Source: Bradyrhizobium sp. Arg816 (GTDB lineage: Bacteria > Pseudomonadota > Alphaproteobacteria > Rhizobiales > Xanthobacteraceae). Taken from it: DNA of 64,000 nt. A program made the position numbers and the translations under genes. A model generated the notes under the pieces. It saw nothing but the letters and a program-made list of their open reading frames with translations. It was not told where the DNA came from and made no database searches. Shown here in pieces: positions 16,833 through 25,171 of the stretch. The stretch covers positions 220,288 to 284,287 of the forward strand of contig NZ_JAPRAQ010000011.1 of NCBI RefSeq assembly GCF_029989365.1. Reading direction: 5' to 3'. Each line of letters begins with the position of its first letter. Position 1 is the stretch's first letter.

Positions 16833-18191
16833 ATGGTTCGCGAGTCGGGCTCGACAGAGTGGAGGGAACAGCCGTTCGTATCTGGGCAATCCGGTACGAT
16901 GGTGGATTTAGAAAAACCTTCTCCCGTTCGCCTCAAATTAGGTCCTAACATTATTCTGCTGCTCCACGCAGCGGCGTGCTGTGTCTCGCTTTGGCTCGCT
17001 TCAGAGATATACGGAAACTTCGATATCCGGTTCGATGAGCGACTGTTTTCGAACGGGGTGATAGCAGTCATATTCGTTGCTGCCGTGATACCGGTGTTCG
17101 CTTGCACTGAATTCAGCTTCGGATACTTCATCAGTTTCTATTTCTACACGGTCGTACTTGGCTTTGCCTGGCTGAGCCATTTCAGCGCTCTAGAGTACGA
17201 CCATGATGATGCCAGAGTGTCGGCGCTGGCTTCTCTGATTGCCTTCATGCTGCCCGCAATGGCGCTCAGGCGGCCATTCAAGCAATATTATGTGCTCAGT
17301 CAAAAATCTCTGGGCCGCCTGTTGTCTGTAATCGTTGCGACTGCAATCTGCACGATCGTTTATTGCGCGACCTATGGTTTCGAATTCGTCGGCATCCGCG
17401 ATATCTATAAATATCGCCAAACACTGCATTATCCGCCTGCTGTTAGTTACCTGATCGGAAATCTGACCGGAACGCTGATCCCATTCGCGTTTGCCTGCTT
17501 TTATCAGCGCAGGCAATGGTGGATGGTCGCGCTCATTCTTGTTGTCGCAGTCTCGTTCTTTCCGATCACCTTCAACAAGCAAACTCTGCTGACCCCGGCA
17601 TGGCTGATTTTGGTCGCTGCTCTTAGTGCCTTACTAGAGGTTAGAACCGCAGTGGTTGCCTCCGTTCTAGTCCCTATGGCGGCCGGCGGACTGATGTACT
17701 TCTGGTTTGACGGAGACATCGTCACCACAATTTTCGGCACCATCAACTTCAGGATGATTGCCATCCCGTCCGTGGCGATGGATGTCTACAATCACTACTT
17801 CTCGAATCACCAGCCAACTTATTTTTGCCAACAGTGGATTGTGCAAAGCATCTTTGATTGTGGCTCTCACAGGCCGCTAGATGCCATATTTGCCGATGTA
17901 TATCACCTCGGCAACTTCAATGCTTCGCTTCTGGCCACCGAAGGCATTGCCTCAGTTGGAACGTATCTGGCGCCACTCTCCACACTTCTATGCGGCTTCG
18001 TGGTTGCTGTCGGCAACATGGCCTCGGCTGGATTGCCGCACCGTTTCCTCCTATTATCCAGCGCGCTCGTGGCGCAGACCATTATCAATGTGCCGTTGTC
18101 GACCGAGATTTTATCGAACGGGATTGGTCTATTGTTTCTTCTTTGGTACGCGATGCCGCGCGGTTTTGCATCTGCGGACGCGGCGGGCTGA
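16833..18191 (+). CDS. Wzy-like polysaccharide polymerase membrane protein
   Basis: The product has about eleven hydrophobic segments and two long external loops, one with YRQTLHYPPAVSYL and one with HYFSNHQPTYFC. This is the layout of O-antigen or exopolysaccharide polymerases, which are too diverse for a motif. A Wzz-like gene follows directly, which is the usual partner and gives good support. The start is uncertain: ATG 16833 (chosen), ATG 16899, or the open frame from 16716. Base composition looks lower in GC than the chromosomal genes of the window, in line with transfer. Confidence 0.7.
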   Translation: MVRESGSTEWREQPFVSGQSGTMVDLEKPSPVRLKLGPNIILLLHAAACCVSLWLASEIYGNFDIRFDERLFSNGVIAVIFVAAVIPVFACTEFSFGYFISFYFYTVVLGFAWLSHFSALEYDHDDARVSALASLIAFMLPAMALRRPFKQYYVLSQKSLGRLLSVIVATAICTIVYCATYGFEFVGIRDIYKYRQTLHYPPAVSYLIGNLTGTLIPFAFACFYQRRQWWMVALILVVAVSFFPITFNKQTLLTPAWLILVAALSALLEVRTAVVASVLVPMAAGGLMYFWFDGDIVTTIFGTINFRMIAIPSVAMDVYNHYFSNHQPTYFCQQWIVQSIFDCGSHRPLDAIFADVYHLGNFNASLLATEGIASVGTYLAPLSTLLCGFVVAVGNMASAGLPHRFLLLSSALVAQTIINVPLSTEILSNGIGLLFLLWYAMPRGFASADAAG

Positions 18192-18219
18192 TCTTTATCG
18201 TTGCCATGCTGATTCCAAC

Positions 18220-18233
18220 CTGATCGATATCAG
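18220..18233. promoter_or_regulatory. Palindromic operator candidate, copy 2
   Basis: CTGATCGATATCAG is an inverted repeat of CTGAT around a four-base centre. It lies just after the Wzy-like gene and before leader repeat C. It mirrors the site at 16636-16649, which also precedes a leader repeat by about 60 bases. Confidence 0.42.
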
Positions 18234-18286
18234 ATCTTGCTGTGCTTTGCTTGGATTGCTTTTTTAGGAGCGCAAAGCGCGCGTCC

Positions 18287-18384
18287 GATGCAGCGGAACT
18301 TGCTGTCAGTAGCTCCAATTGTCTCAAAGTTCTCTTGTACTTCAATTTAGCGCCGCTCCACGGTGCTCTTGTCGCGTAGAAGCC
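18287..18384 (+). repeat. Leader repeat, copy C
   Basis: This copy has GATGCAGCGGAA, TTGCTGTCAGTAGCT, CAATTGTCTCAAAGT and CTCTTGTCGCGTAGAAGCC. It is the closest match to copy A, over nearly 100 bases with a variable middle. It lies 80 bases upstream of the Wzz-like gene. Confidence 0.7.
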
Positions 18385-18463
18385 GCAAAAAGGGAGACGC
18401 GAAATCGGTGCTCGCGTTCATGCTCCTGGACCTATTGTCGTTTTTCTCCCAGAAAGGTGAGCG

Positions 18464-19432
18464 ATGTTAGCTGTCGAAATGTTACGGGCTTATCGTCGTT
18501 CATTTCTCATCGTCTTTTTAATCTGTTTAACGGCAGGCGTCTTCGCCATCAGTTTGATGGAGAAGAGCTTTCTCGTTAAATCATCGATAAGAATGGGCGC
18601 AGTGTTATCGGGCGACCAACGGGTCAACCTTCAACCGGCGGCGGACACAGCCAAATTAATTGTCGACCTATACCTTCCCTTCGCTCTCTCTGAACTTCAA
18701 CAGGAAAAGGTGCCTCTACTGTCGCTACAGAGCGTCGCCAACTTGCGGGCCGATGGCGTTGGGGAACACGTTGTTTTGCATAACCAGGTCAAAGCGCCTT
18801 TGGCTACTGTTGCGGTAGCTCTGCACGAAAAAATTCTGCGGAGGGTGATTAACGACAGTGTAGAAGTTGCGGACCTTGCGCGCGGAGGGGCCCAACTACG
18901 TTTGGAGTCTGCAGAACGCGCCATTCTAGATTTGTCGCATCAAATCGAGAACCTGATTGCTCTGTCAAACAAAACGTTTGAACGTGAAGAGGCCGCGCTG
19001 GCCCAGCTAAAAGACCTCCAACAGGACTATTCTAGAAAGGTGAATGTACAAGGGGTTGGCGCCGGTGGCGCGGAACAGGCCACGAGAGAACTTGTCCAGC
19101 GCATAGGCAGCGAAGAAGCAACTAATCGCGATTTAACTCAAGAACGCGCTCGTATCGCCCGTGAAATCTTTGAACTAAGACGTGCGCGCGAAGACCAAAT
19201 CAAAATTCAATTGGCTAGCCAACGGGAACTAAGCACAATCCGCGAGGCGCGAGTTGTAGAGAGACCAACTCTACTGCCAATACCCATTGGACCGAGCCGT
19301 CTTTCGTTTCTCCTAGCGGTAATCGTGATTTCTCTCTTGCTCGCTTTTGGAACGATTGTAACAAGGCAAAAAATCGCAAACTTCAGAGCAGCGCCGAAGG
19401 ACGAAGCCTCTCTTCTGCTGAAAGCGGCTTAG
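18464..19432 (+). CDS. Wzz-like polysaccharide chain-length determinant
   Basis: The 322-residue protein has the PCP layout: an N-terminal helix (FLIVFLICLTAGVFAISLM), a long periplasmic part with coiled-coil heptads (about 130-270), and a C-terminal helix (LSFLLAVIVISLLLAFGTIV). A Pro-rich PTLLPIPIGPS precedes the second helix, as in Wzz proteins. GAAAGGTGAG lies directly before ATG 18464. It should set the modal length of the polymer made with the Wzy-like protein upstream. There is no kinase domain. Confidence 0.85.
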   Translation: MLAVEMLRAYRRSFLIVFLICLTAGVFAISLMEKSFLVKSSIRMGAVLSGDQRVNLQPAADTAKLIVDLYLPFALSELQQEKVPLLSLQSVANLRADGVGEHVVLHNQVKAPLATVAVALHEKILRRVINDSVEVADLARGGAQLRLESAERAILDLSHQIENLIALSNKTFEREEAALAQLKDLQQDYSRKVNVQGVGAGGAEQATRELVQRIGSEEATNRDLTQERARIAREIFELRRAREDQIKIQLASQRELSTIREARVVERPTLLPIPIGPSRLSFLLAVIVISLLLAFGTIVTRQKIANFRAAPKDEASLLLKAA

Positions 19433-19677
19433 CGCTCGTGGGTTATAGAAAGTAGCTTACGGCTCGCGCGGATAAGTTCAGCGAAATCTGCTCGACGCCG
19501 GATTGCCTCCGCCGAACAACGACCATGCTTAAATGCGTTCCGATTTCCCTTCGGCGCTCCAGGCGAGGGGCCACCATGCATCCGGCATCTACCGTTTGCC
19601 ATCGCCGGCGACTGGCACGGCTTCCCGCTCCGAGTTCTCGCTCCACAACGTTTGGCCCGGCGCATATCCAAGAGCAT
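19429..19677 (-). CDS. HGGxxxG-motif small basic protein, copy 2
   Basis: The 82-residue product begins MLLDMRRAKRCGARTRSGKP and contains RCRMHGGPSPGAPKGNRNAF and KHGRCS. It is nearly identical to copy 1 (6359-6625) up to this point, then diverges. ATG 19677 lies inside the 3' end of the gene at 19589-20209, with GGAG upstream, so the out-of-frame overlap (89 bases) is kept. Its stop touches the stop of the convergent Wzz-like gene. Confidence 0.68.
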   Translation of the reverse strand: MLLDMRRAKRCGARTRSGKPCQSPAMANGRCRMHGGPSPGAPKGNRNAFKHGRCSAEAIRRRADFAELIRASRKLLSITHER

Positions 19678-20209
19678 GGGGTTGATTCTCCGATTTGGTC
19701 CGTACCCCACCCCCCTCGACGTTGCCGACGACGGCCTGCCCGCCGTTGTGGACGTGAACGTGTTCGACCGTGACCTTCTGTTGGCCCTTGCTGCGATGCC
19801 GGTTCAATGCTTCGAGCAACGTCGCATGTGTGCGGGACAGCTTGTTAGCCTGACCCAGGTTTTCTTTGCGGCCTTCAAGTGTCTGCTCGGCAATCATCGC
19901 CCGCCGATAACATTCCATCGCCGCATTGTGCGAGGCGAGAAGCTGCGCCGCCAGCATACCCTCGAATTCGTCATTCGGCGAAATCCCGGCAAGCAGGCTT
20001 AGCGATGCGACCTGCCGTTCGTGAATGCGTTCCGCCTCTGGATTGTGCCCGTGCCAAATGGGGGCGGCGGCTTGGCCTGCAATGGTGTTGTTCCAAGCAT
20101 CAAAACTCGAGCCACCGATATATTTGAGCTTCGGATTTGAACTATCAAGCTTGTGAACCTTCGGCGGCGGCTCCTTAGCTGGACGTCGGATTGTTTTGGT
20201 TTTCGTCAA
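19589..20209 (-). CDS. Island protein with EHVHV motif, copy 2
   Basis: The 206-residue product shares with copy 1 (6498-7211) the blocks YIGGSSFDAWN, LAAQLLASHNAAMECYRRA and KGQQKVTVEHVHVHNGGQAV. TTG 20209 is the start, with AGGAGG at eight bases. Copy 1 also starts with TTG, which supports both. Mid and C-terminal parts diverge strongly between copies, so they are not a recent duplication. It lies directly inside the integrase end of the island. Role unknown. Confidence 0.65.
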   Translation of the reverse strand: MTKTKTIRRPAKEPPPKVHKLDSSNPKLKYIGGSSFDAWNNTIAGQAAAPIWHGHNPEAERIHERQVASLSLLAGISPNDEFEGMLAAQLLASHNAAMECYRRAMIAEQTLEGRKENLGQANKLSRTHATLLEALNRHRSKGQQKVTVEHVHVHNGGQAVVGNVEGGGVRTKSENQPHALGYAPGQTLWSENSEREAVPVAGDGKR

Positions 20210-20275
20210 TCGTGGTCCCTCCTGAGCAGCGGCGGCTCGCTCGCTACGGCGCTATTGGGTAGCCGCGCCGATAGG

Positions 20276-21547
20276 TTATGCGCTTTTGAACTGCAACACC
20301 TTCTGTGGCTTCTTTCCTGTCATGGCGTTGTCAATGTGACGGGCAACTCGATCGGCCGCCGCTAAGAGCGCCGAATCGATCTTGTGAATGTAGCCCATGG
20401 TCACGTTGCCCTTCTTGGAATGGCCAATGAGGGCCTTGATCGTTGGTATGGTGTAGCCGAGATCCTCGGCGGTGGAGCTGAAGGAATGCCGGAGGCCATG
20501 GTTGGTAATGCCAGGCACTTCCTTCGCTGACACTTTCTGGAGCCACCGAGTCAGGCCGGTGTGATGCTTGGCTTCGGTCGTGACAGCTGGAAACACGTAT
20601 TTTGACTTTGACTTGGCCATTGCAGCCTTCAGGACGGCGATGACAGTTGGCCCAACAGGACGGATGCTCTTGCCTGTCTTGCTATCGCCAAGACGAAGAG
20701 CCATCCCGACCGGATCTACCTCGATCTTTAGGAGGCTTTCCAGCTCATCCAGGCGGCATCCCGTCATTGCAGATGTGCGGCTTGCGAGAACACGCTGCCA
20801 ATGCTCGCCGTTTGCCTCGGCCATCGCGAGGCACTTTCCAAGACGACGATAGCCGGCGTCATCCAGCCGCCATTCCCGGGTCTGATCCTTCGGTCGCCTA
20901 ATTCCCTTGATCGGATTGTCGGGCCGATAGCCTTCATCGACAGCGTAGCTGAAGATCCCACCCAGCAGCCCCATCGTCCGAGCGGCAGTCCCCTTGCCGC
21001 CCGTCACAATCGCCCGCCCTCGAGTTTTGGTCTTGACGTCGGCCGCGGACTTGCCGGCAATAATGTCGCGCTGAAGGCCCTTGGCATCGGTGGGGGTGAA
21101 GCCCTTTAAGGTCTTCTTGCCGACGAGCTTGATGATGTGGCGCTCGATGCGCCCCTTGTCGCTATACAGGGTGGTCTCGCTCTTCGTCTCGCCGCGGCGG
21201 GTGAGGATCAGACCGCGTTCGGCCTTGTCCAGGTATTCCCTGCAAAGCTCCTCCATCGTCATGGCGCCGCGGGCGAGCTTCTTGCTCTCAACGGGATCTG
21301 CGCCCCTAACGACGTCCACGAGGGCCAGCTTGGCGTCTCTGCGGGCTTCTTCTGGAGTCAGGACGCCATTGCGGCCCAAAGTAAGCCGTCGGCTACGCCC
21401 ATTGGCATTCCGGTACTGGACAACGAAGGACTTGGCGCCGCTCTTCTTTACGCGCAGGCCGAACCCTCGGAGCTCGTCGTCCCAGAGGAAGACATCCTTC
21501 CCGGTGGTTTCCGCAGCATCGACGATGCGTTTGGTCAGCTTGGGCAA
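20276..21547 (-). CDS. Tyrosine-type site-specific integrase
   Basis: The 423-residue protein has an Arm-DNA-binding domain (residues 1-90, with GFGLRVKKSGAKSFVVQYRN), a core-binding domain, and a catalytic domain. Catalytic residues are visible: Arg in TGCRLDE, Lys in DSKTGKS, His and Arg in NHGLRHSFSS, then GHSKKGNVTMGYIH with the Tyr nucleophile. This is the P4-like integrase class of genomic islands. I chose TTG 21547, which gives the usual PKLTKRIVDAAE start and has GAGGGG just upstream; the frame opens at 21607. It reads away from the tRNA remnant 150 bases to the right, and probably integrates there. Confidence 0.93.
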   Translation of the reverse strand: MPKLTKRIVDAAETTGKDVFLWDDELRGFGLRVKKSGAKSFVVQYRNANGRSRRLTLGRNGVLTPEEARRDAKLALVDVVRGADPVESKKLARGAMTMEELCREYLDKAERGLILTRRGETKSETTLYSDKGRIERHIIKLVGKKTLKGFTPTDAKGLQRDIIAGKSAADVKTKTRGRAIVTGGKGTAARTMGLLGGIFSYAVDEGYRPDNPIKGIRRPKDQTREWRLDDAGYRRLGKCLAMAEANGEHWQRVLASRTSAMTGCRLDELESLLKIEVDPVGMALRLGDSKTGKSIRPVGPTVIAVLKAAMAKSKSKYVFPAVTTEAKHHTGLTRWLQKVSAKEVPGITNHGLRHSFSSTAEDLGYTIPTIKALIGHSKKGNVTMGYIHKIDSALLAAADRVARHIDNAMTGKKPQKVLQFKSA

Positions 21548-21700
21548 TTTCCCCTCGGGTAAGCACCAGGTAAGCAGGTGCCGGAAAACGGGGGAAATTC
21601 GGAGCAACGACCGTAGCCCCCAAATCAGGCCGATCTCAGCCTATATCCGGGGGCCATCAATTCCAAGGGATTTCAGGTAAGCAGGGGAAATCTACCTACC

Positions 21701-21751
21701 TTTGCCCTCCGAAGGCAAAGGTCACACGTTCGAATCGTGTCGGGTGCGCCA
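21701..21751 (+). other. 3' remnant of tRNA-Arg(CCG); island attachment site
   Basis: The stretch holds a tRNA 3' half: anticodon stem-loop TTTGCCCTCCGAAGGCAAA with anticodon CCG, then the T arm ACACG TTCGAAT CGTGT, acceptor strand CGGGTGC, G and CCA. No D arm or 5' acceptor strand is found in front of it. Such a 3' half next to an integrase is what remains at one end of an element inserted in a tRNA gene. The whole tRNA-Arg should lie at the other end, beyond the left edge. Confidence 0.85.
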
Positions 21752-22197
21752 GTCTCCTTACTCTTTACCGAGACCGTGTGCCGGACCGAGACTGTCGGCC
21801 GGCTTTTGACGCTGTGACGGTACCATCCATCAAATGTTGCGGCTCGCAATCTGGCCTTCGCAACGTCGCGCGCGCGTCCGGCTAAGCATGTCGAATGGAA
21901 AAGCGGTCACAAATCTCTGATCAACGGCGTAATTGATTGCACCCTTAAATTGTACTATTTTGTATGGGTTGCGGAAAATGAGCCTGATCGCGGCATGTTT
22001 CTGGTCGCGATCATCGAGGCAGGTCCGATTGTAGGCGCGATGTCGCAGACCGATATCCGGTTATTGTCGGACTGAATCACCCCAAGCGCTCGTCCCGCAA
22101 GCAATAAGCCAACACGGAACCTGCTTGACGACGTCGGTCCAGTGGCGGCGCCAGGAACAGGGCTTCGCAATCAACCGGGTCGGGAGGGGTGCTTCAG
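21752..22197. other. Spacer between island end and first chromosomal gene
   Basis: No supported gene. A few short frames exist on both strands without domain or start signal. The promoter of the ferritin-like gene should lie toward the right end; GGGAGGGG at its end is that gene's ribosome-binding site. Confidence 0.4.
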
Positions 22198-23130
22198 ATG
22201 AAAACCATCGCCCAGTTCGTCGAGGATCGCATTACGACGCTTTCCGACCTGAAGGACGCACTCCAGACCGCGATGCAATTGGAGTTCTCCACCATCCCGC
22301 CTTATCTTTGCGCGCAATGGTCGATCAACAGCGACGCGGGCGGCGTCGGCGGTATGATTGAGGACATTGTGGTGCAAGAGATGTATCACTTTGCCTTGGC
22401 AGGCAACATGCTGACCGCGATCGGCGGCGTACCATCCATTGCCAATGCGGCCTTCATTCCGAGCTATCCGACCAATGTCCTGCCCGGAGGAATTCTGCAA
22501 AAATTGGCCGTTGATCTGAAGCCGCTTACGCCAGATCAAGTTCAGGTCTTCATGCAGATCGAGTATCCGGAATTTCCGCCGGTCGCGCTCGTCGCAAGAA
22601 CGGGACCCGCGACGATCGGTGATTTCTACGATGCGATCGTCGAGGGTTTCACCACAGTCAATCCCGCGATCAATGCCAGCGCTTTCGCGGTCAATTCGGG
22701 GGAAGCAACGCCGATCAAGAGCATCGCCGATGCGCAGGCGGCGATCCAGCTGATCAAGGGCGAAGGTGAAGGTACGGAAGGCTCTCCTAACCAACCCCCA
22801 ACCGGCAATGCAACATTCGCCCACTATTATGTCTTCAAGGAAATCTACACCGAGAAAACGCTGGTGCAGGATGCGGCTGGCCATTGGAGCTTTACGGGAG
22901 CACCGATCCCGTTTCCGACCTGGTTCGATTTTCAGCAATCGACCGTCACACCGAGTCCGTCGCTTGCGTTCAATCAGGCCCTGTCGCAGCTCTTGATCGG
23001 CCTTCAAACGTGCTGGACAAGCGGTGCAAGACCCAGCATCGGCGCCATGTTCACACTTCAGTCGCTTGGCACGGACCTCATCCAGCAGGGCATTCGTCCT
23101 GAGTTCCTATGGGCGCCTCCGTCGGCATGA
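22198..23130 (+). CDS. Ferritin-like protein of the VioB/iminophenylpyruvate synthase type
   Basis: The 310-residue product contains LKDALQTAMQLEFSTIPPYL near the start and VVQEMYHFALAGNMLTAIGG around residue 65, with Glu and ExxH metal ligands. This is the ferritin-like domain found alone or inside VioB and RebD, which join two oxidised amino acids in violacein and rebeccamycin synthesis. The rest of VioB is missing and no pigment genes are near, so the substrate is open. ATG 22198 has GGGAGGGG about ten bases upstream; GTG 22189 is the alternative. Confidence 0.82.
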   Translation: MKTIAQFVEDRITTLSDLKDALQTAMQLEFSTIPPYLCAQWSINSDAGGVGGMIEDIVVQEMYHFALAGNMLTAIGGVPSIANAAFIPSYPTNVLPGGILQKLAVDLKPLTPDQVQVFMQIEYPEFPPVALVARTGPATIGDFYDAIVEGFTTVNPAINASAFAVNSGEATPIKSIADAQAAIQLIKGEGEGTEGSPNQPPTGNATFAHYYVFKEIYTEKTLVQDAAGHWSFTGAPIPFPTWFDFQQSTVTPSPSLAFNQALSQLLIGLQTCWTSGARPSIGAMFTLQSLGTDLIQQGIRPEFLWAPPSA

Positions 23131-23155
23131 ACTCCGGATCTGCCGCCCGCCTCCC

Positions 23156-23365
23156 TCACGTCAGCATCGAGATGATCGACTGGATCTGATCGGAAGCGGA
23201 CGTCACCAGGGCGTCATACGAGGTATGACCGTGCGCGGCAGCCTTCAAAATGCATTCGGCGACAGCGGCTTTCAGACCGAACACCGACTGATCGGCCGGT
23301 ACGCTCGCCATCACGGTCTCGAGGGCCTGGCGCATGGTCTGAATGAGCTCGGAGCTGTATTGCAT
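23156..23365 (-). CDS. Conserved small helical protein, 69 residues
   Basis: The product is MQYSSELIQTMRQALETVMA, then PADQSVFGLKAAVAECILKA and SYDALVTSASDQIQSIISML. It is wholly helical and Ala-rich, and I have the impression of seeing close relatives in Bradyrhizobium. Function unknown. It lies convergent to the ferritin-like gene. Confidence 0.58.
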   Translation of the reverse strand: MQYSSELIQTMRQALETVMASVPADQSVFGLKAAVAECILKAAAHGHTSYDALVTSASDQIQSIISMLT

Positions 23366-23459
23366 TGGCTGTCCTCCGCGCTCCGATATAGGAACGCGTG
23401 CCTAGGCTCGCCACTCACAAGCCTGAGATTGCTCTTTGATGAACCGTGGACAGATCGCC

Positions 23460-23903
23460 TCAATTCAAGCGCCAGATGGCCGCATTGAGCACGCCCGCAA
23501 AGGTGACCCAGGCTGCATAAGGCACGAACAGCGCGGCTGCCAGCCTGTCCCGTGACATCTCGAGACTGATGTAGGTCACGATCGCGACGAACAGGCAAAT
23601 GAGGATGACGAGTGCGGCGCCGATCTGGTGCATCGTGAACATCACCGGGGACCAGATGAAATTGAGCGCCAGCTGCGCGGCCCAGACCTGCATCGCTCGA
23701 CCCGACGGCTCACGGCGAAAAGTCCGCCAACCCGCAACCGCGATCATGATGTAAAGGATAGTCCACGCCACCGGGAACGCCCAGTTCGGCGGCACGAAAC
23801 CCGGCTTGGCAAGGGCCGCATACCATTCTCCCGGAAGATTGGTCGCGCCGATCAACCAGCCGATGCCGACCACGGCGACGACGAAGACCAGTAGCTGAAG
23901 CAT
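23460..23903 (-). CDS. tspO: TspO/MBR family tryptophan-rich sensory protein
   Basis: The 147-residue protein has five membrane helices. Family motifs are WYAALAKPGFVPPNWAFPVA, WTILYIMIAVAGWRTF, LALNFIWSPVMF and YAAWVTFAGVLNAAIWRLN. TspO proteins bind porphyrins and related ligands in the outer or cytoplasmic membrane. In photosynthetic relatives they tune pigment and stress genes. Length and motif order are normal. It is divergent from dinB with 44 bases between the starts, so the two share a promoter region. Confidence 0.93.
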   Translation of the reverse strand: MLQLLVFVVAVVGIGWLIGATNLPGEWYAALAKPGFVPPNWAFPVAWTILYIMIAVAGWRTFRREPSGRAMQVWAAQLALNFIWSPVMFTMHQIGAALVILICLFVAIVTYISLEMSRDRLAAALFVPYAAWVTFAGVLNAAIWRLN

Positions 23904-23947
23904 CCATCACCTCGCGCTTCTCCCTGCGCAATTGTATCATCTTATCC

Positions 23948-25048
23948 ATGAGCGAATCCGACACCGTGACTGGCGAATCCCCGCCCGTCCGCAAGATCAT
24001 CCATATCGACATGGATGCCTTCTATGCGTCCGTGGAGCAGCGCGACAATCCGGAGCTGCGCGGAAAGCCGGTAGCCGTCGGGGGCTCCGCGGAACGCGGC
24101 GTCGTTGCGGCCGCCAGCTACGAGGCCCGCAAGTTCGGCGTTCGCTCTGCGATGCCCTCGGTGACGGCGAAACGGCAATGTCCCGACCTGATCTTCGTCA
24201 GGCCGCGCTTCGAGGTCTACAAGGCGATCTCCCGGCAGATCCGCGACATTTTCGCCGAGCACACGCCCATCATCGAACCATTGTCGCTCGACGAGGCCTA
24301 TCTCGACGTGACGGAGAATTTGCAAGGCATCCCGCTGGCGCGGGACGTCGCCTTGCTGATCCGTGAGAAGATCAAGGCCGAGACCGGCCTCAACGCTTCG
24401 GCGGGTATTTCCTACAACAAGTTTCTGGCAAAGCTCGCCTCCGATCATCGCAAGCCCAACGGTCAGTTCGTGATCTCGCCGGACATGGGGCCCGCCTTCG
24501 TCGAGACGCTGCCCGTCGGCAAATTCCATGGGATCGGTCCGGCGACCAGTGCGAAGATGAATGCGCTCGGCCTGTTCACCGGCCTCGACATCCGCAACCA
24601 GACGCTGGAATTCATGAACGCGAATTTCGGCAAGTCGGGCGCCTATTACTACTGGATCTCACGCGGCGTCGACGATCGACCGGTCCGGGCCAACCGCATT
24701 CGCAAGTCGATCGGCGCGGAGACGACGTTCTCGACCGACCTCGACGAATACGGCGCGCTGGCCGCCGAGCTCAAGCCGCTCGTCGACAAGGTCTGGCGCC
24801 ATTGCGAGACGACCGGCAACCGCGGCCGCACCGTCACCCTGAAGATCAAATTCGCCGACTTCGAGATCATCACGCGCAGCAGGTCCGTTACAGCGCCGGT
24901 TGCGGGCCGGGACGATCTGGAGCGGCTGGCCTGCGGCCTGCTCGAAGCCGAGATGCCGCTGCCCAAGCGCGTCAGGCTCCTGGGGGTATCGCTGTCTGCC
25001 CTCCAGGACGGCGACGATGCGGAGCCGCAGCTGACTTTCGGTATTTGA
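23948..25048 (+). CDS. dinB: DNA polymerase IV (Y family)
   Basis: The 366-residue protein has the palm motif IHIDMDAFYASVEQRDNPEL near residue 20 and SLDEAYLDVT near 115, with the catalytic Asp and Glu residues. Then follow the thumb ASAGISYNKFLAKLASD and the little-finger domain. The end QLTFGI fits a beta-clamp binding motif. It copies past damaged bases with low fidelity. A first Met at 23948 leaves a short extension before the palm. No LexA box was evident to me in the short upstream gap. Confidence 0.96.
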   Translation: MSESDTVTGESPPVRKIIHIDMDAFYASVEQRDNPELRGKPVAVGGSAERGVVAAASYEARKFGVRSAMPSVTAKRQCPDLIFVRPRFEVYKAISRQIRDIFAEHTPIIEPLSLDEAYLDVTENLQGIPLARDVALLIREKIKAETGLNASAGISYNKFLAKLASDHRKPNGQFVISPDMGPAFVETLPVGKFHGIGPATSAKMNALGLFTGLDIRNQTLEFMNANFGKSGAYYYWISRGVDDRPVRANRIRKSIGAETTFSTDLDEYGALAAELKPLVDKVWRHCETTGNRGRTVTLKIKFADFEIITRSRSVTAPVAGRDDLERLACGLLEAEMPLPKRVRLLGVSLSALQDGDDAEPQLTFGI

Positions 25049-25171
25049 ACCAGACTGGAAAGCCCCGCCGCGAACGCGAGATCCTTGTCCGCGGCGCGGC
25101 TCCAAACCAGTCATGGAAGGTGGCGGGATTTTCAGACCCGCCACCGATGAAGGCCGATCCGCTCGGGCCGA

